A DNA stretch of 64,000 nucleotides from NCBI RefSeq assembly GCF_009711045.1, contig NZ_WMJX01000013.1, positions 29,971-93,970 on the forward strand. Reading direction: 5' to 3'. How positions within the stretch are numbered: position 1 is the stretch's first letter; each line of letters begins with the position of its first letter. The position numbers were made by a program, and so were the translations under genes. Below the pieces are notes generated by a model. It made no database searches. It saw only the letters and a program-made list of their open reading frames with translations, and was not told the origin of the DNA. Positions 18,455 through 28,557 of this stretch are shown one piece after another. This DNA is from Myroides albus. Its GTDB lineage: Bacteria; Bacteroidota; Bacteroidia; Flavobacteriales; Flavobacteriaceae.

Positions 18455-19702
18455 ATGAAGTGGTTGTACGCACATTTATACGGAGATAAAACGATTTGGG
18501 CATTAGTTATTCTATTGGCCTGTTTCTCTATTATGCCTGTATATAGTGCGAGTACAAATTTAGTTTATACTGTAGGAACTGGTGAAAAGACGATTTATTA
18601 TTTGATCAAGCACTTTGTACACATCAGTGTAGGTCTAATTTTTATGTGGTTGGTTCACCGTGTAGATTATCGCTATTTTAAGCTTGTAGGTTTTGTAGGA
18701 ATACCTGTCGTGGTACTATTGTTAATCTACACGTTGACAAAGGGAACAATGATAGGCGGAGCAAATGCCAGTAGATGGGTTAGTGTGCTGGGTGTTCAGT
18801 TTCAACCTTCTTCTATAGCAGCAATTGTATTGACCGTTTATGTCGCTCAATATTTAGTAAAGATAAAGGACAAGACAGTTGATTTTGTTTCTTCTTTATG
18901 GGAGTTGTGGTTGCCAGTGGGATTAATCGTATTGCTAATTTTACCAGCAAACTTTTCTACGGCTGCAATTATTTCGCTTGTAGTTTTTACAGTTGCACTT
19001 ATAGGCAAGTATCCGTTAAAGTACTTAGCTATTATCTGTTCTGCGGCAGTATTGTTTATTGGGATCTTTATGATTACGGCAAAGGCTTTTCCAGGTTTAT
19101 TTCCCAATCGAGTGGATACTTGGATTAGTAGAATTGACAGATTCGCCAATTCAGACGATTCTACCAAAGACTTGTACCAAGTACAAAATGCAAAAATAGC
19201 AATTGCCTCAGGTGGATTGTTTGGCTTAGGGCCAGGTAAAAGTGTTCAGAAGAACTTTTTGCCACAATCTTCATCAGATTTCATTTACGCTATTATAGTT
19301 GAGGAATATGGTGTCGTTTTTGGAGTGTTTTTGCTCTTTGTATATATGTCGTTGTTCTTTCGTTTTTTGATTGCGATACACAGGGCTCCCACAGTATTTG
19401 GTCAACTCCTGGTGGTCGGATTAGGATTTTTTCTAATCTATCAGACGTTGATTAATATTGGAGTTGCAGTTTCGTTTTTACCGACAACGGGTCAACCCTT
19501 ACCTCTTATTAGTAGTGGAGGGACATCTATATGGATGACATGTGTAGCTTTAGGTATTATCCTTAGTGTTACAAAAAGTGAAAGAGAAATTCAGGAACGC
19601 GAAATGGAGAAGAGTGATGCAGAGAAGCGTGAAGAAGAAGAATTGAATAGAATTCAATTAGAAAAAGAACAAATTTTAGAACAAGAGTTAAAAGAAAATT
19701 AG
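18455..19702 (+). CDS. ftsW: Septal peptidoglycan polymerase FtsW
   Basis: FtsW is a SEDS-family glycosyltransferase that polymerises lipid II at the septum together with FtsI. The 415 residues hold about ten membrane segments. The family block [12 protein letters not shown] occurs near residue 345, and the loop with [16 protein letters not shown] matches the catalytic aspartate-containing region of SEDS proteins in position. The C-terminal 40 residues are highly charged and coil-like ([19 protein letters not shown]), probably a cytoplasmic tail. It lies between murD and murG with short gaps. Confidence 0.95.
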   Translation: MKWLYAHLYGDKTIWALVILLACFSIMPVYSASTNLVYTVGTGEKTIYYLIKHFVHISVGLIFMWLVHRVDYRYFKLVGFVGIPVVVLLLIYTLTKGTMIGGANASRWVSVLGVQFQPSSIAAIVLTVYVAQYLVKIKDKTVDFVSSLWELWLPVGLIVLLILPANFSTAAIISLVVFTVALIGKYPLKYLAIICSAAVLFIGIFMITAKAFPGLFPNRVDTWISRIDRFANSDDSTKDLYQVQNAKIAIASGGLFGLGPGKSVQKNFLPQSSSDFIYAIIVEEYGVVFGVFLLFVYMSLFFRFLIAIHRAPTVFGQLLVVGLGFFLIYQTLINIGVAVSFLPTTGQPLPLISSGGTSIWMTCVALGIILSVTKSEREIQEREMEKSDAEKREEEELNRIQLEKEQILEQELKEN

Positions 19703-19710
19703 ATTATAAT

Positions 19711-20799
19711 ATGAGTCATGCACCTCGGTTTATATTGAGTGGAGGAGGAACGGGAGGACATATATACCCAGCCTTAGCAATTGCAAATGAATTGAAGAGT
19801 CGATTTGCTAATGCTGAGATATTGTTTGTGGGTGCAGAAGGTCGTATGGAGATGCAGAAAATACCACAGGCTGGGTATGCTATCGAAGGATTGTGGATCT
19901 CTGGCTTGAAAAGGGAGTTATCGTTAGATAACTTATCATTTCCTTTTAAAGTAATTAGCAGTCTGCTTAAATCGAGAAAGATCATAAAAAGGTTTAAGCC
20001 AGATGTTGTGATTGGGACAGGGGGATACGCAAGTGGAGCTGTTGTAAAGGTAGCTGCAGATATGGGAATCCCAACTGTTGTACAAGAGCAGAATTCTTTT
20101 CCTGGTATTACTAACAAGTTATTAGGAAAGAAAGCAAAGGCTATTTGTGTGGCATATGATAACCTTGAAGCGTTTTTTCCAAAAGATAAGCTGGTCAAGA
20201 CAGGTAATCCCGTTAGACAGGATTTACTGGTATTAAGCGATAAGGCTGAAGCTAAAGCCTCTTTCAAATTGGATGTAAGTAAGAAAACACTTTTAGTGTT
20301 AGGAGGAAGCTTAGGGGCGAGAAGGATAAATCAATTAGTTGAAAGTAATCTTGGCTTATTCGAAGAAATGGAGCTTGAGGTTATTTGGCAATGTGGTAAG
20401 TTATATTACGAAGAATACAAGAAATACAACAGTAGTAGGGTAAAAGTATTAGCGTTTGTAGATAGAATGGATTATGCTTTTGCATCAGCTGATATTGTAG
20501 TTTCGCGAGCTGGAGCTTCTTCAGTTTCTGAATTAGCAATAGTAGGAAAACCAGTCATATTTGTGCCTTCTCCTAATGTGGCAGAAGATCACCAAACTAA
20601 GAATGCTTTAAGTATTGTAGAACGCGGTGGTGCGCTAATGGTTAAAGAAAGTGAGTTGGATACTTTTCCGGATTTGTTTAAATCCGTGTTAAGTGACGAT
20701 AGTCGTATGCAAGAATTGGGAGATAACTTTAAAAAGTTAGCCTTGCCAAATGCAACAAAAGATATTGTAGATCAAATAGTAGCTTTAATTAAAAAGTAA
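19711..20799 (+). CDS. murG: Lipid II synthase MurG
   Basis: MurG adds GlcNAc to lipid I on the cytoplasmic face of the inner membrane. The GT28 family glycine-rich loop [16 protein letters not shown] is at residues 9-24. The second loop [10 protein letters not shown] and the donor-binding stretch [17 protein letters not shown] with [10 protein letters not shown] are in place. The length of 362 residues is standard. Its stop overlaps the murC ATG by one base. Confidence 0.97.
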   Translation: MSHAPRFILSGGGTGGHIYPALAIANELKSRFANAEILFVGAEGRMEMQKIPQAGYAIEGLWISGLKRELSLDNLSFPFKVISSLLKSRKIIKRFKPDVVIGTGGYASGAVVKVAADMGIPTVVQEQNSFPGITNKLLGKKAKAICVAYDNLEAFFPKDKLVKTGNPVRQDLLVLSDKAEAKASFKLDVSKKTLLVLGGSLGARRINQLVESNLGLFEEMELEVIWQCGKLYYEEYKKYNSSRVKVLAFVDRMDYAFASADIVVSRAGASSVSELAIVGKPVIFVPSPNVAEDHQTKNALSIVERGGALMVKESELDTFPDLFKSVLSDDSRMQELGDNFKKLALPNATKDIVDQIVALIKK

Positions 20800-22145
20800 T
20801 GAAAGTAATTGATAAAATAAAGAGTGTATATTTTATAGGGATTGGTGGTATTGGAATGAGTGCCCTTGCTCGTTATTTTAAATTCTTAGGTAAGAATGTC
20901 GCTGGATACGATAAAACGCCAACACAACTTACTAGAGAGTTAGAGGAAGTTGGTATTGAAATACATTATGAAGACAATATTGCTTTTATTGGAGAGGAGT
21001 ATAAAGATATTGATAGTACAGTTGTTGTTATTACCCCTGCGGTACCTACATCTCATACAGAATGGATGTATTTTCAACAAGCTGGATTTGAAATTTTAAA
21101 GAGATCTGAGGTACTTGGTATCATCACAAAAGATACTTACTGTTTCGCTGTTGCTGGTACGCATGGTAAAACAACAACAACAAGTATTCTTGGACATTTA
21201 CTTTATCAAGCTGGAGTAGATGTTACTGCTTTTGTAGGAGGAGTTGTTGAAAACTACCAGACTAATTTGATTGGTTCGGGTAAAACGGTTACAGTAGTGG
21301 AAGCAGATGAGTTTGATCGTTCATTTTTAAGATTGAGTCCCAATATCGCTTGTATCAATTCTACCGAAGCTGATCACTTAGATATTTTTGGAACAGCTGA
21401 TGAGATGTTGATTTCTTTTAAGGAATTTGCTGCAAAAGTTGAGGATAAGAATTTGCTGTTTGTTCATGAAGATGTTGATTTAGATGGAGTGAAAGTTGGT
21501 TTTGGGGCAGATAGTAGCTTTCAGGTAAAGAATATTAGAATCGATAATGGTTGGTATATATTCGATATAGTGACGCCAAAAGAGACTGTGTCAGATGTTA
21601 GATTTGGATTACCAGGACATCACAATTTGACAAATGCATTAACAGCTTTTGCTATGGCATATGTGTATGGTGTAAATGTTAGTGATTTAGTGAATGCTTT
21701 GGAGACATTTAAGGGAGTGAGAAGAAGATTTTCTTATAAGATTCGCAATGAGAAGTTGATATTTATTGACGATTACGCTCATCATCCAACGGAGATTAAA
21801 GCAGTTAGTCAAGCAGTTCATGAGATGTATGGGGATAAGAAAATATTAGCAATCTTTCAACCTCATTTGTATAGTCGAACAAGAGATTTTATGGAAGAGT
21901 TCGGCGAGGCATTGTCAACTTTTGAGAATGTAGTTTTGTTGGATATTTACCCAGCACGTGAATTGCCTATAGAGGGAGTAACATCTGATAAACTATTAGA
22001 ACTAATTAAGTCGAATAGTAAATGTTTGGTTGAAAAAAGCAGATTGATCAGCTATATAAAAGATTTTAACCCAGAGGTGGTACTGACTATTGGTGCTGGA
22101 GATATAGGTGAAATGATTAATGATATAAAATTGGAATTAGAATAA
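20799..22145 (+). CDS. murC: UDP-MurNAc:L-alanine ligase MurC
   Basis: MurC adds the first residue of the stem peptide. The N-terminal motif GIGGIGMSALA binds the nucleotide sugar, the ATP loop is GTHGKTTTTS near residue 117, and the C-terminal DDYAHHPTEIKA block is characteristic of MurC. The 448-residue length fits. The start ATG overlaps the murG stop by one base. Confidence 0.96.
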   Translation: MKVIDKIKSVYFIGIGGIGMSALARYFKFLGKNVAGYDKTPTQLTRELEEVGIEIHYEDNIAFIGEEYKDIDSTVVVITPAVPTSHTEWMYFQQAGFEILKRSEVLGIITKDTYCFAVAGTHGKTTTTSILGHLLYQAGVDVTAFVGGVVENYQTNLIGSGKTVTVVEADEFDRSFLRLSPNIACINSTEADHLDIFGTADEMLISFKEFAAKVEDKNLLFVHEDVDLDGVKVGFGADSSFQVKNIRIDNGWYIFDIVTPKETVSDVRFGLPGHHNLTNALTAFAMAYVYGVNVSDLVNALETFKGVRRRFSYKIRNEKLIFIDDYAHHPTEIKAVSQAVHEMYGDKKILAIFQPHLYSRTRDFMEEFGEALSTFENVVLLDIYPARELPIEGVTSDKLLELIKSNSKCLVEKSRLISYIKDFNPEVVLTIGAGDIGEMINDIKLELE

Positions 22146-22157
22146 AATATAATAAGT

Positions 22158-22895
22158 GTGAAAAAGTTATTTAAGAGAATAAAGTGGGTTGATGTTCGCA
22201 TATTGTTAGTGTGCGCTATTGCCTTTGTTGTTTATTCTTTTAGTAATAAAAAGAGCGAAGATAAAGAGATTAGTGGTATAGAAGTTTTTTTCAAAGGTGA
22301 GGATTATCATTTTGTAACAGGAGCAGATATTCGCAGTATGGTTGAAAAAAGTTTACCAAACACTTCCAGAGTTAATAGATCTATAGTAGATTTGAAGAAA
22401 GTGGAAGATGAAGTCTTAAGTAATGAGCTAATTAAGAATGCAGAAGTGTATCTATCTATAGATGGAAAGTTATATGTAGATGTGTGGCAGAAGGAAGCAG
22501 TTGGACGTTATTTTGAGAATGGTAAGAGTTACTATATCGATAATACTGGAAGGAGTATGCCTATCTCTCACAATTTTTCACAACGAGTACCTATGATTGA
22601 TGGTCGTATTACGGAAAACAATCGCGGGGATTTATTAAAAATGTTGAAGTTGATTAATGAAAGTGAGTTTTTAAAGCAGGATTTAACTGGAATTATTATA
22701 CGGGGAGATGAAACCTTAATGTTAAAGAGTAGAACTAATGATTATAGTATTTCTTTTGGAACATTTGATGAAATGGAAAAGAAATTGAATAATTATACGG
22801 CCTTTGTGAAGTATTGTACAGAAGGCAAGTTAGACACAAAACAGTATAAGAGTATAAATCTTAGATTTACTCAACAAGTAGTATGTAGTAAATAG
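22158..22895 (+). CDS. ftsQ: Cell division protein FtsQ/DivIB
   Basis: FtsQ is a bitopic divisome protein whose periplasmic POTRA-like and beta domains bind FtsL and FtsB. The 245-residue product has a short basic N-terminus and one membrane segment at about residues 13-28 (VRILLVCAIAFVVYSF). The periplasmic part contains VEDEVLSNELIKNAEVYLS and the GKSYYIDNTGRSMPIS stretch seen in this family. The start is GTG 22158. Its place between murC and ftsA supports the call. Confidence 0.9.
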   Translation: MKKLFKRIKWVDVRILLVCAIAFVVYSFSNKKSEDKEISGIEVFFKGEDYHFVTGADIRSMVEKSLPNTSRVNRSIVDLKKVEDEVLSNELIKNAEVYLSIDGKLYVDVWQKEAVGRYFENGKSYYIDNTGRSMPISHNFSQRVPMIDGRITENNRGDLLKMLKLINESEFLKQDLTGIIIRGDETLMLKSRTNDYSISFGTFDEMEKKLNNYTAFVKYCTEGKLDTKQYKSINLRFTQQVVCSK

Positions 22896-22898
22896 AAA

Positions 22899-24347
22899 AT
22901 GACTATGAAAAATGAAAATATAGCTGTAGGATTAGACATTGGAACAACTAAGATTGTTGCAATGGTTGGAAAGAAAAACGAATATGGCAAGCTTGAAATT
23001 CTTGGATTAGGGAAGGCAAAAAGCTTAGGTGTGAAAAGGGGTGTAGTTAATAATATTACACAGACGATACAATCTATTCAGCATGCAGTTAAAGAAGCAG
23101 AGGCAGAAGCAGAATGTAGAATTAAGAAAGTTGTAGTTGGTATTGCAGGACAACATATTCGCAGTATCCAGCACAGCGATTACATAAGCCGTGAAAATCC
23201 TGATGAAGTAATAGGGGATAAAGACATTGAAAAGTTAATTGGACAGGTTCAGAAATTGAATATGTTACCTGGAGAAGAAATTATTCATGTATTACCTCAA
23301 GAATTTAAGATTGACGGAGAACCTGGAATTAAAGAACCAATAGGTATGTATGGAAGTAGATTGGAAGCTACTTTTCACGTGGTTGTTGGGCAGGCTGCTC
23401 TCATAAAGAACGCAGGAAGATGTATTAAAGATGCAGGATTAGAATTGTCAGGCATTACTTTAGAACCTTTGGCATCAGCTGAAGCTGTTTTGAGTCAAGA
23501 AGAGAAGGAGGCTGGTGTTGCTATTATTGATATAGGTGGTGGTACAACAGACTTGGCGATCTTTAAAGATGGAATAATTCGCCATACAGCTGTAGTTCCT
23601 TTCGGAGGGAACGTGATTACGGAAGATATCAAGGAAGGATGTTCTATCATTGAAAGACAAGCCGAGACATTGAAGGTTCGTTTTGGATCTGCTTGGCCGG
23701 GTGAAAATAAAGACAACGAGATTGTTTCTATTCCTGGTTTGAGAGGTAAAGAGCCAAAAGAGATTTCACTGAAGAATTTGTCTAAGATTATTCACGCTCG
23801 AGTGGATGAGATTATTCAATTGGTGTTTTCTGAAATTAAGACCTATGGATACGAAAACCCACAGAAGAAGTTAATTGCAGGAATTGTATTAACAGGTGGT
23901 GGTTCTGAATTGAAACATATAAAACAGTTAGTAGAATATATTACTGGAATAGATACTCGTATTGGTTATCCAAATGAGCATTTAGCGGGTGATTCAAGTC
24001 CTGAAATCTCAAGTCCATTATATGCAACAGCAGTGGGATTAGTGATGGAAAGTGATAAGAATCAAATAAAAGGAGCTGTTCCTTTTGAAGAGATTATAGC
24101 TTACGAAAAATTGCAAGAAGAAGAAAAGAAAATTATTGAACAGAAAGTTGTAGAGAATAACCCTATTTCACCATCAGTATCTGAAGAAGTGAAAAGTGAA
24201 AAAAGCGAACGCGTTCACATCAATTTAGAAAAAGATGAGGAAGTAGAAACTGAAAAAGAAGTTACAACAACTGTAGATAAATTTGAGAAAAGCTTTTTAG
24301 GTAGTTTTGTAAGAAAGATTAGAGATTATATTGAAAAGCAAGAATAA
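22899..24347 (+). CDS. ftsA: Cell division protein FtsA
   Basis: FtsA is an actin-like ATPase that tethers FtsZ to the membrane. The phosphate-1 motif GLDIGTTKI is near residue 12, the phosphate-2 motif IIDIGGGTTDLAIF near 210 and the adenosine motif VLTGGGSELKHI near 330. A variable linker precedes a C-terminal amphipathic helix (SFVRKIRDYIEKQE) that should insert in the membrane. The 482-residue length is longer than in E. coli because of the charged linker of about 70 residues. Two ATGs, 22899 and 22905, are both plausible starts. Confidence 0.96.
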   Translation: MTMKNENIAVGLDIGTTKIVAMVGKKNEYGKLEILGLGKAKSLGVKRGVVNNITQTIQSIQHAVKEAEAEAECRIKKVVVGIAGQHIRSIQHSDYISRENPDEVIGDKDIEKLIGQVQKLNMLPGEEIIHVLPQEFKIDGEPGIKEPIGMYGSRLEATFHVVVGQAALIKNAGRCIKDAGLELSGITLEPLASAEAVLSQEEKEAGVAIIDIGGGTTDLAIFKDGIIRHTAVVPFGGNVITEDIKEGCSIIERQAETLKVRFGSAWPGENKDNEIVSIPGLRGKEPKEISLKNLSKIIHARVDEIIQLVFSEIKTYGYENPQKKLIAGIVLTGGGSELKHIKQLVEYITGIDTRIGYPNEHLAGDSSPEISSPLYATAVGLVMESDKNQIKGAVPFEEIIAYEKLQEEEKKIIEQKVVENNPISPSVSEEVKSEKSERVHINLEKDEEVETEKEVTTTVDKFEKSFLGSFVRKIRDYIEKQE

Positions 24348-24360
24348 AAACGATACGTAT

Positions 24361-26475
24361 ATGGAGAATACAGATTTCGGAGGAATAAAATTCGATTTAC
24401 CAAAAAATCAATCGAATGTAATTAAGGTGATTGGTGTCGGAGGAGGTGGAAGTAACGCGATTAACCACATGTTTAAGCAAGGTATTAAAGGTGTTGATTT
24501 TATCGTGTGTAATACTGATTCGCAAGCATTAGAGAATAGTCCCGTACCTAATAAAATTCAGTTAGGAGTTAATTTGACTGAAGGTCTTGGAGCGGGGGCA
24601 AATCCTGAAGTAGGGCAACAATCGGCTATAGAAAGTATTGAAGATATTGAGAAAATGCTTGATACCAACACAAAGATGGTATTTATAACGGCAGGTATGG
24701 GTGGAGGTACTGGTACTGGTGCTGCTCCTGTAATCGCTCAATTATCGAAAGAAAGAGATATTTTGACTGTTGGGATTGTTACTATTCCGTTTCAATTTGA
24801 AGGGAAAGTACGTCAAGAGCAGGCATTAAAAGGAGTTGAAAGGCTGCGTAAGCAAGTGGACTCTCTTGTGGTTATTAACAATAATAAGTTACGTGAAGTT
24901 TATGGTAACTTAGGATTTAAAGCTGGCTTCTCCAAAGCAGATGAAGTATTATCTACTGCAGCACGTGGTATTGCAGAGGTAATTACACATCACTATACTC
25001 AGAATATCGATTTAAAAGATGCTAAGACTGTTTTATCAGATAGTGGAACTGCTATTATGGGTTCTGCGACAGCTTCTGGTGATAGTAGAGCTAAGAACGC
25101 AATCGTCGATGCATTAGATTCTCCTTTGTTAAATGACAATAAAATTACAGGGGCTAAGAATGTTTTGCTTTTAATAGTTTCTGGATCAAACGAAATTACT
25201 TTAGATGAAATAGGTGAAATTAACGATCATATCCAAACAGAGGCTGGTCATAATGCTAATATCATTATGGGAGTAGGTGAGGATGAAAGTCTTGGTGAAG
25301 CTATTTCTGTAACTATTATCGCGACTGGTTTCAATGTTGAACAACAAAAAACGATTGTTGCTTCTGGTGAGCCAAAAGTGATTGTTCATACTTTAGGAGA
25401 TGAACAAACTTTAGTTCGTAATCTTTCAAGTAATTCAGTAACAGGTAATTTAGGTTTTTCTACTCCAGATCAACCATTGACTAAAACTTCTGATAGTGCT
25501 GTGTCTCCAGCAGATGCTCCAGAAGAACGAAAAGTATTTACATTGGAAGCAGAGGATGAGTTTGAAAACGACTTTCTTTCTAATTCAACAGATATATCTG
25601 ATGAACCAATAGTAGATCCAACTATTAGTGATGATGGAGGGCAGTTTGCTGTGAATTTTGAAAGCGTTGAGCCTAAAGCGCCAATTCAAACTGAGACTTC
25701 TCCTGCTGCTAAAAACTTAGATGTTTTCTTTGAAATAGTTACTCCTCAAAAAGAGGTAACTCCAGAGGTAGTAAATAGCACACAAGAAACTAAGACTTTA
25801 AATAAAGCTAAAGACTTACGCGATATTAAAGTTGTGGATCCTGAATTTGTTATCGTAACTAAAAAAATTGATGATACTGTTCAAGTACCTACAGCTAAGG
25901 TTGCTCAAACAGTTGTTTACAATCTTGATGATAACACTAATGAGTTCAATAGCGAAACTACATTAGATATTCAAGATCAGATTGATCATTCGACAACTGA
26001 AGACACTAAAGAGGAGTTTATTTATTTCTCACTTGAAGACTACACAGATAAAGAAGAGGAGTTAAAAACTGCGAAACCAAATGCATCTAAGCACGCTGAA
26101 GATATTGCAGAAGGGTTCAAAGTTTCTATGAAGGAAAATGAAGATGAGGGGGTAGCTAATGTTGAATCTCCTGTAACAGCTGAGAATGATGAGATTAACC
26201 CAATGGAAATGAGTATTGAAGAGTTTACGCTAAGAAGTCGTTCTGCTGAACGCAGAAAGAAAATGCGTGACTTTAACTACAAATTTAATAGTGGAACAGC
26301 AACTAATAGTCAGATCAATGACTTGGAATCAGAACCAGCTTACAAGAGAACTGGTGTAAATCTAAATGAGGTAGATGATTCTTCACAAAAGTCAAGAACA
26401 TCAATTAGTTTAGATAGTAATAACGATAGTAAACTGCGTTCTAACAATTCTTTCTTACACGACAATGTAGATTAG
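24361..26475 (+). CDS. ftsZ: Cell division protein FtsZ with very long C-terminal linker
   Basis: FtsZ is the tubulin-like GTPase that forms the division ring. The GTPase core fills about residues 15-325, with GGGGSNAINHM and the tubulin signature GGGTGTGAAPVIA. After the core comes an acidic, low-complexity linker of more than 300 residues, then a basic block (RSAERRKKMRDFNYKF) and the terminal tip SFLHDNVD. The total of 704 residues is nearly twice the usual FtsZ. The start is ATG 24361; an upstream TTG at 24331 would overlap ftsA. A terminator follows, ending the dcw operon. Confidence 0.96.
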   Translation: MENTDFGGIKFDLPKNQSNVIKVIGVGGGGSNAINHMFKQGIKGVDFIVCNTDSQALENSPVPNKIQLGVNLTEGLGAGANPEVGQQSAIESIEDIEKMLDTNTKMVFITAGMGGGTGTGAAPVIAQLSKERDILTVGIVTIPFQFEGKVRQEQALKGVERLRKQVDSLVVINNNKLREVYGNLGFKAGFSKADEVLSTAARGIAEVITHHYTQNIDLKDAKTVLSDSGTAIMGSATASGDSRAKNAIVDALDSPLLNDNKITGAKNVLLLIVSGSNEITLDEIGEINDHIQTEAGHNANIIMGVGEDESLGEAISVTIIATGFNVEQQKTIVASGEPKVIVHTLGDEQTLVRNLSSNSVTGNLGFSTPDQPLTKTSDSAVSPADAPEERKVFTLEAEDEFENDFLSNSTDISDEPIVDPTISDDGGQFAVNFESVEPKAPIQTETSPAAKNLDVFFEIVTPQKEVTPEVVNSTQETKTLNKAKDLRDIKVVDPEFVIVTKKIDDTVQVPTAKVAQTVVYNLDDNTNEFNSETTLDIQDQIDHSTTEDTKEEFIYFSLEDYTDKEEELKTAKPNASKHAEDIAEGFKVSMKENEDEGVANVESPVTAENDEINPMEMSIEEFTLRSRSAERRKKMRDFNYKFNSGTATNSQINDLESEPAYKRTGVNLNEVDDSSQKSRTSISLDSNNDSKLRSNNSFLHDNVD

Positions 26476-26506
26476 CAATTGTATAGCGTACTTATAGGTT
26501 ATAGAT

Positions 26507-26545
26507 AAAAGCCAGAAAAGATATATTTTTTCTGGCTTTTTCTTA
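26507..26545 (+). terminator. Intrinsic terminator of the dcw cluster
   Basis: The stem AAAAGCCAGAAAA 26507-26519 pairs with TTTTCTGGCTTTT 26528-26540 and runs into further T residues, 31 bp after the ftsZ stop. Confidence 0.85.
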
Positions 26546-26551
26546 TATTTG
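26544..26551 (+). promoter_or_regulatory. Candidate -7 box (TATATTTG) of yqeY
   Basis: The octamer matches TAnnTTTG and lies 23 bp before the yqeY ATG, directly after the dcw terminator. The -33 TTG is not evident. Confidence 0.6.
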
Positions 26552-26574
26552 CAACAATCAAAAACAGATATGAT

Positions 26575-27027
26575 ATGAGTTTACAGTCAAATGTAATGGA
26601 CGCAATGAAGAGTGCAATGAAGTCTAAAGATACTTTAGCCTTGGAGGCACTTAGAGCGATTAAGTCTGAGTTATTATTAGCCCAAACTCAATCAGGTAGT
26701 AAAGAAGAACTAACAGAGGAAGAAGAAATCAAAATACTTCAAAAGTTAGTGAAACAAAGAAAAGACAGTGCTAATATTTACCAAGAGCAAGGTCGTGAAG
26801 ATTTGGTTCAACCAGAGTTAGATCAAGCAAAAGTAATCGAGGCATTCTTACCTGAACAGTTGTCAGAGGAGGAAGTGAGAAGTGCTATTGAAAAAATAGT
26901 TTCAGAAGGTTCTTTTTCTGGAATGGGTTCAATGGGACAGGTTATGGGGTTAGCATCAAAAGCTTTAGCTGGTAAAGCTGACGGTAAAACGATCTCAAGT
27001 ATTGTAAAAGCTATTTTATCTAAATAA
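26575..27027 (+). CDS. GatB/YqeY domain protein
   Basis: The 150-residue protein is a stand-alone YqeY, a helical domain related to the tail of the GatB amidotransferase subunit. Family features include DAMKSAMKSKDTLALEALRA at the N-terminus, QRKDSANIYQEQGREDL in the middle, and the C-terminal MGQVMGLASKALAGKADGK stretch. Its function is unproven; tRNA binding is suspected from the GatB relationship. It follows ftsZ, an order I recall as conserved in flavobacteria, but it has its own promoter box and lies behind a terminator. Confidence 0.92.
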   Translation: MSLQSNVMDAMKSAMKSKDTLALEALRAIKSELLLAQTQSGSKEELTEEEEIKILQKLVKQRKDSANIYQEQGREDLVQPELDQAKVIEAFLPEQLSEEEVRSAIEKIVSEGSFSGMGSMGQVMGLASKALAGKADGKTISSIVKAILSK

Positions 27028-27042
27028 AATTATAATAGGTAT

Positions 27043-27116
27043 GTCCGTGTAGTTCAACTGGATAGAATATCAGATTTCGGCTCTGAGGGTTGGGGGTTCG
27101 AACCCCTCCGCGGACG
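27043..27116 (+). tRNA. tRNA-Arg (anticodon TCG)
   Basis: A full cloverleaf folds from 74 nt: acceptor GTCCGTG/CGCGGAC, D arm GTTC/GAAT, anticodon stem TCAGA/TCTGA with loop TTTCGGC, and T arm GGGGG/CCCTC with loop TTCGAAC. The anticodon TCG at 27077-27079 reads CGA-type arginine codons. The discriminator is G and CCA is not encoded. Confidence 0.95.
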
Positions 27117-27216
27117 CTATGTATTGGCAAAAGTATTTGTCAAGTACTAAATAACACAACCTATTGTGTACTTAACTTCTGTTCAAATGCACGAGGAATG
27201 AAATAGATTGAATTAA

Positions 27217-27250
27217 GGTGGCTACCAGTTTTGGTAGCTACCTTTTTTTT
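27217..27250 (+). terminator. Intrinsic terminator after tRNA-Arg
   Basis: The stem GGTGGCTACC 27217-27226 pairs with GGTAGCTACC 27233-27242 and is followed by eight T residues, about 100 bp beyond the tRNA. Confidence 0.88.
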
Positions 27251-27314
27251 GGTCTTTCGATATGATGTTACTAAAGTTTAATGTGTTAATAGATAGTTAA
27301 ATAAAAATAAAGCG

Positions 27315-27322
27315 TAGCTTTG
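27315..27322 (+). promoter_or_regulatory. Candidate -7 box (TAGCTTTG)
   Basis: It matches TAnnTTTG and lies 51 bp before the lipoprotein ATG. No good -33 element is seen. Confidence 0.45.
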
Positions 27323-27373
27323 AGGAATATAAAGTTAGTAGTGCTTTATTAACTAATTTAATTAAAAAATAAT

Positions 27374-28084
27374 ATGAAAAAAGTAATGATTCTTGTTATG
27401 TCAGTTTCTTTTCTATTTACTGCTTGTAGTAGCGATGATAAAGGAAGTGATAGTGAAACTAATGGTGGAACAGAAGGAGGAGTAAATGTGAAATCTTATG
27501 GGACTTTCACGGTTCATACAAAAGTTGACGATGTAGATAAAAAGTTAGTGTATTGGAATTATCTTCCAGTTACTGGCTATGATAAAGTGAATGGTACTAT
27601 TAAAGGTGTTCATATGGAAATGTGGGATGTGAATTATGGTGATACTAAAGAAAATTACGATAAAATTGACGAAGAACGCACTAAAGTATACGGTGAGTTG
27701 AAAGGAGGAAGTCTTTTAATTGCATTGAATAATGTAGAAGAAGGGCTTTATACTATTACAAATCGCTTTGGTCATTTTCCTAAGGATGTAAAAGACGGAG
27801 GAAGAAGATTAGCTATAATATCAGTTAATTTGGGTATAGAAAATGAAAAAAGACAGTCTAGTGATTATAATGATGCTGTGTATGAACACGTGGACGAAGG
27901 CTTCTATGTGGATGCAGTTAAAGTAGTAAAAGATAAAGAAGGTGCATTTCACTTTGATTTGTTGAAACCAATTCCTTTAGTGTTTAAAGAAGGTAAGCAT
28001 GGAAGAGGAAATCCTAATGCTCCAAGGAGCATATCTGTGACAATAGAAGATGGTCACTCGCATGTTATTGAAGATTGGAATTAG
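27374..28084 (+). CDS. Lipoprotein of unknown function
   Basis: I do not recognise a family in this 236-residue protein. The N-terminus is a lipoprotein signal with lipobox FTAC (lipid cysteine at residue 18), followed by SSDDKGSDSETNGGTEGG, a Ser/Asp-rich linker like those directing lipoproteins to the cell surface in flavobacteria. The mature part holds a segment with several aromatic residues (YWNYLPVTGYDKVNGT) and ends in a His-containing tail (DGHSHVIEDWN). It stands alone between two terminators, so it forms its own unit. Confidence 0.8.
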   Translation: MKKVMILVMSVSFLFTACSSDDKGSDSETNGGTEGGVNVKSYGTFTVHTKVDDVDKKLVYWNYLPVTGYDKVNGTIKGVHMEMWDVNYGDTKENYDKIDEERTKVYGELKGGSLLIALNNVEEGLYTITNRFGHFPKDVKDGGRRLAIISVNLGIENEKRQSSDYNDAVYEHVDEGFYVDAVKVVKDKEGAFHFDLLKPIPLVFKEGKHGRGNPNAPRSISVTIEDGHSHVIEDWN

Positions 28085-28112
28085 TATTCATTTAATTTCA
28101 AAAGTTTATTGT

Positions 28113-28157
28113 AAAAAAGACCGAACTCAAGTATTTTACTTGAGTTCGGTCTTTTTT
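28113..28157 (+). terminator. Long-stem terminator
   Basis: A perfect 21-bp inverted repeat (28113-28133 with 28137-28157), centred on a 3-nt loop, has A and T tracts on both sides, so it could act on either strand. It follows the lipoprotein gene. Confidence 0.9.
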
Positions 28158-28523
28158 ATGACACTGTACTGAGTTGTTTATTGTTTTGGGATTTACTTTT
28201 ATTACAGTTTAGGTGTAGTCATTTTATGGCTAAATTCTCAGCAGGTTTGTTGAAGAACTATTCATATCTTTCAAATTTTAAAGTTAATGCTAAATGCGAA
28301 TGAAAGATTATTATCGGTGGTTTTAACTCTTAAATTATACTCTATACTTGTGAAATTGTTTTTTTTTACTTTAGAATTAGGACATTTTGAATACGAAGTA
28401 TAGTTCTTATGTACCTTGAATATAGTGGATTTAGAGTGTTTTAAGTGAAGATTTTGCCTTAATGGATAAAGTAAAAAATCCCATTTACTGATAAAAATCA
28501 TGTTTTATGCTTTTTAGTCAACT
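28158..28523. other. Gene-free AT-rich stretch
   Basis: About 370 bp between a terminator and the CBS gene promoter. I see no convincing ORF, repeat or RNA fold in it. Confidence 0.5.
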
Positions 28524-28531
28524 TATCTTTG
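28524..28531 (+). promoter_or_regulatory. Candidate -7 box (TATCTTTG) of the CBS gene
   Basis: It matches TAnnTTTG and lies 26 bp before the start codon, a fitting distance. Confidence 0.6.
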
Positions 28532-28557
28532 TAGTAGAAAGTTAATTAGATAGTGGT

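Noticed and set aside
19716..20267. 183-codon minus-strand ORF opposite murG
   Set aside because: Shadow of murG, which has all family motifs.
28271..28501. 76-codon minus-strand ORF in a gap
   Set aside because: Low-complexity Lys/Ser/Asn content, no promoter box or family resemblance.
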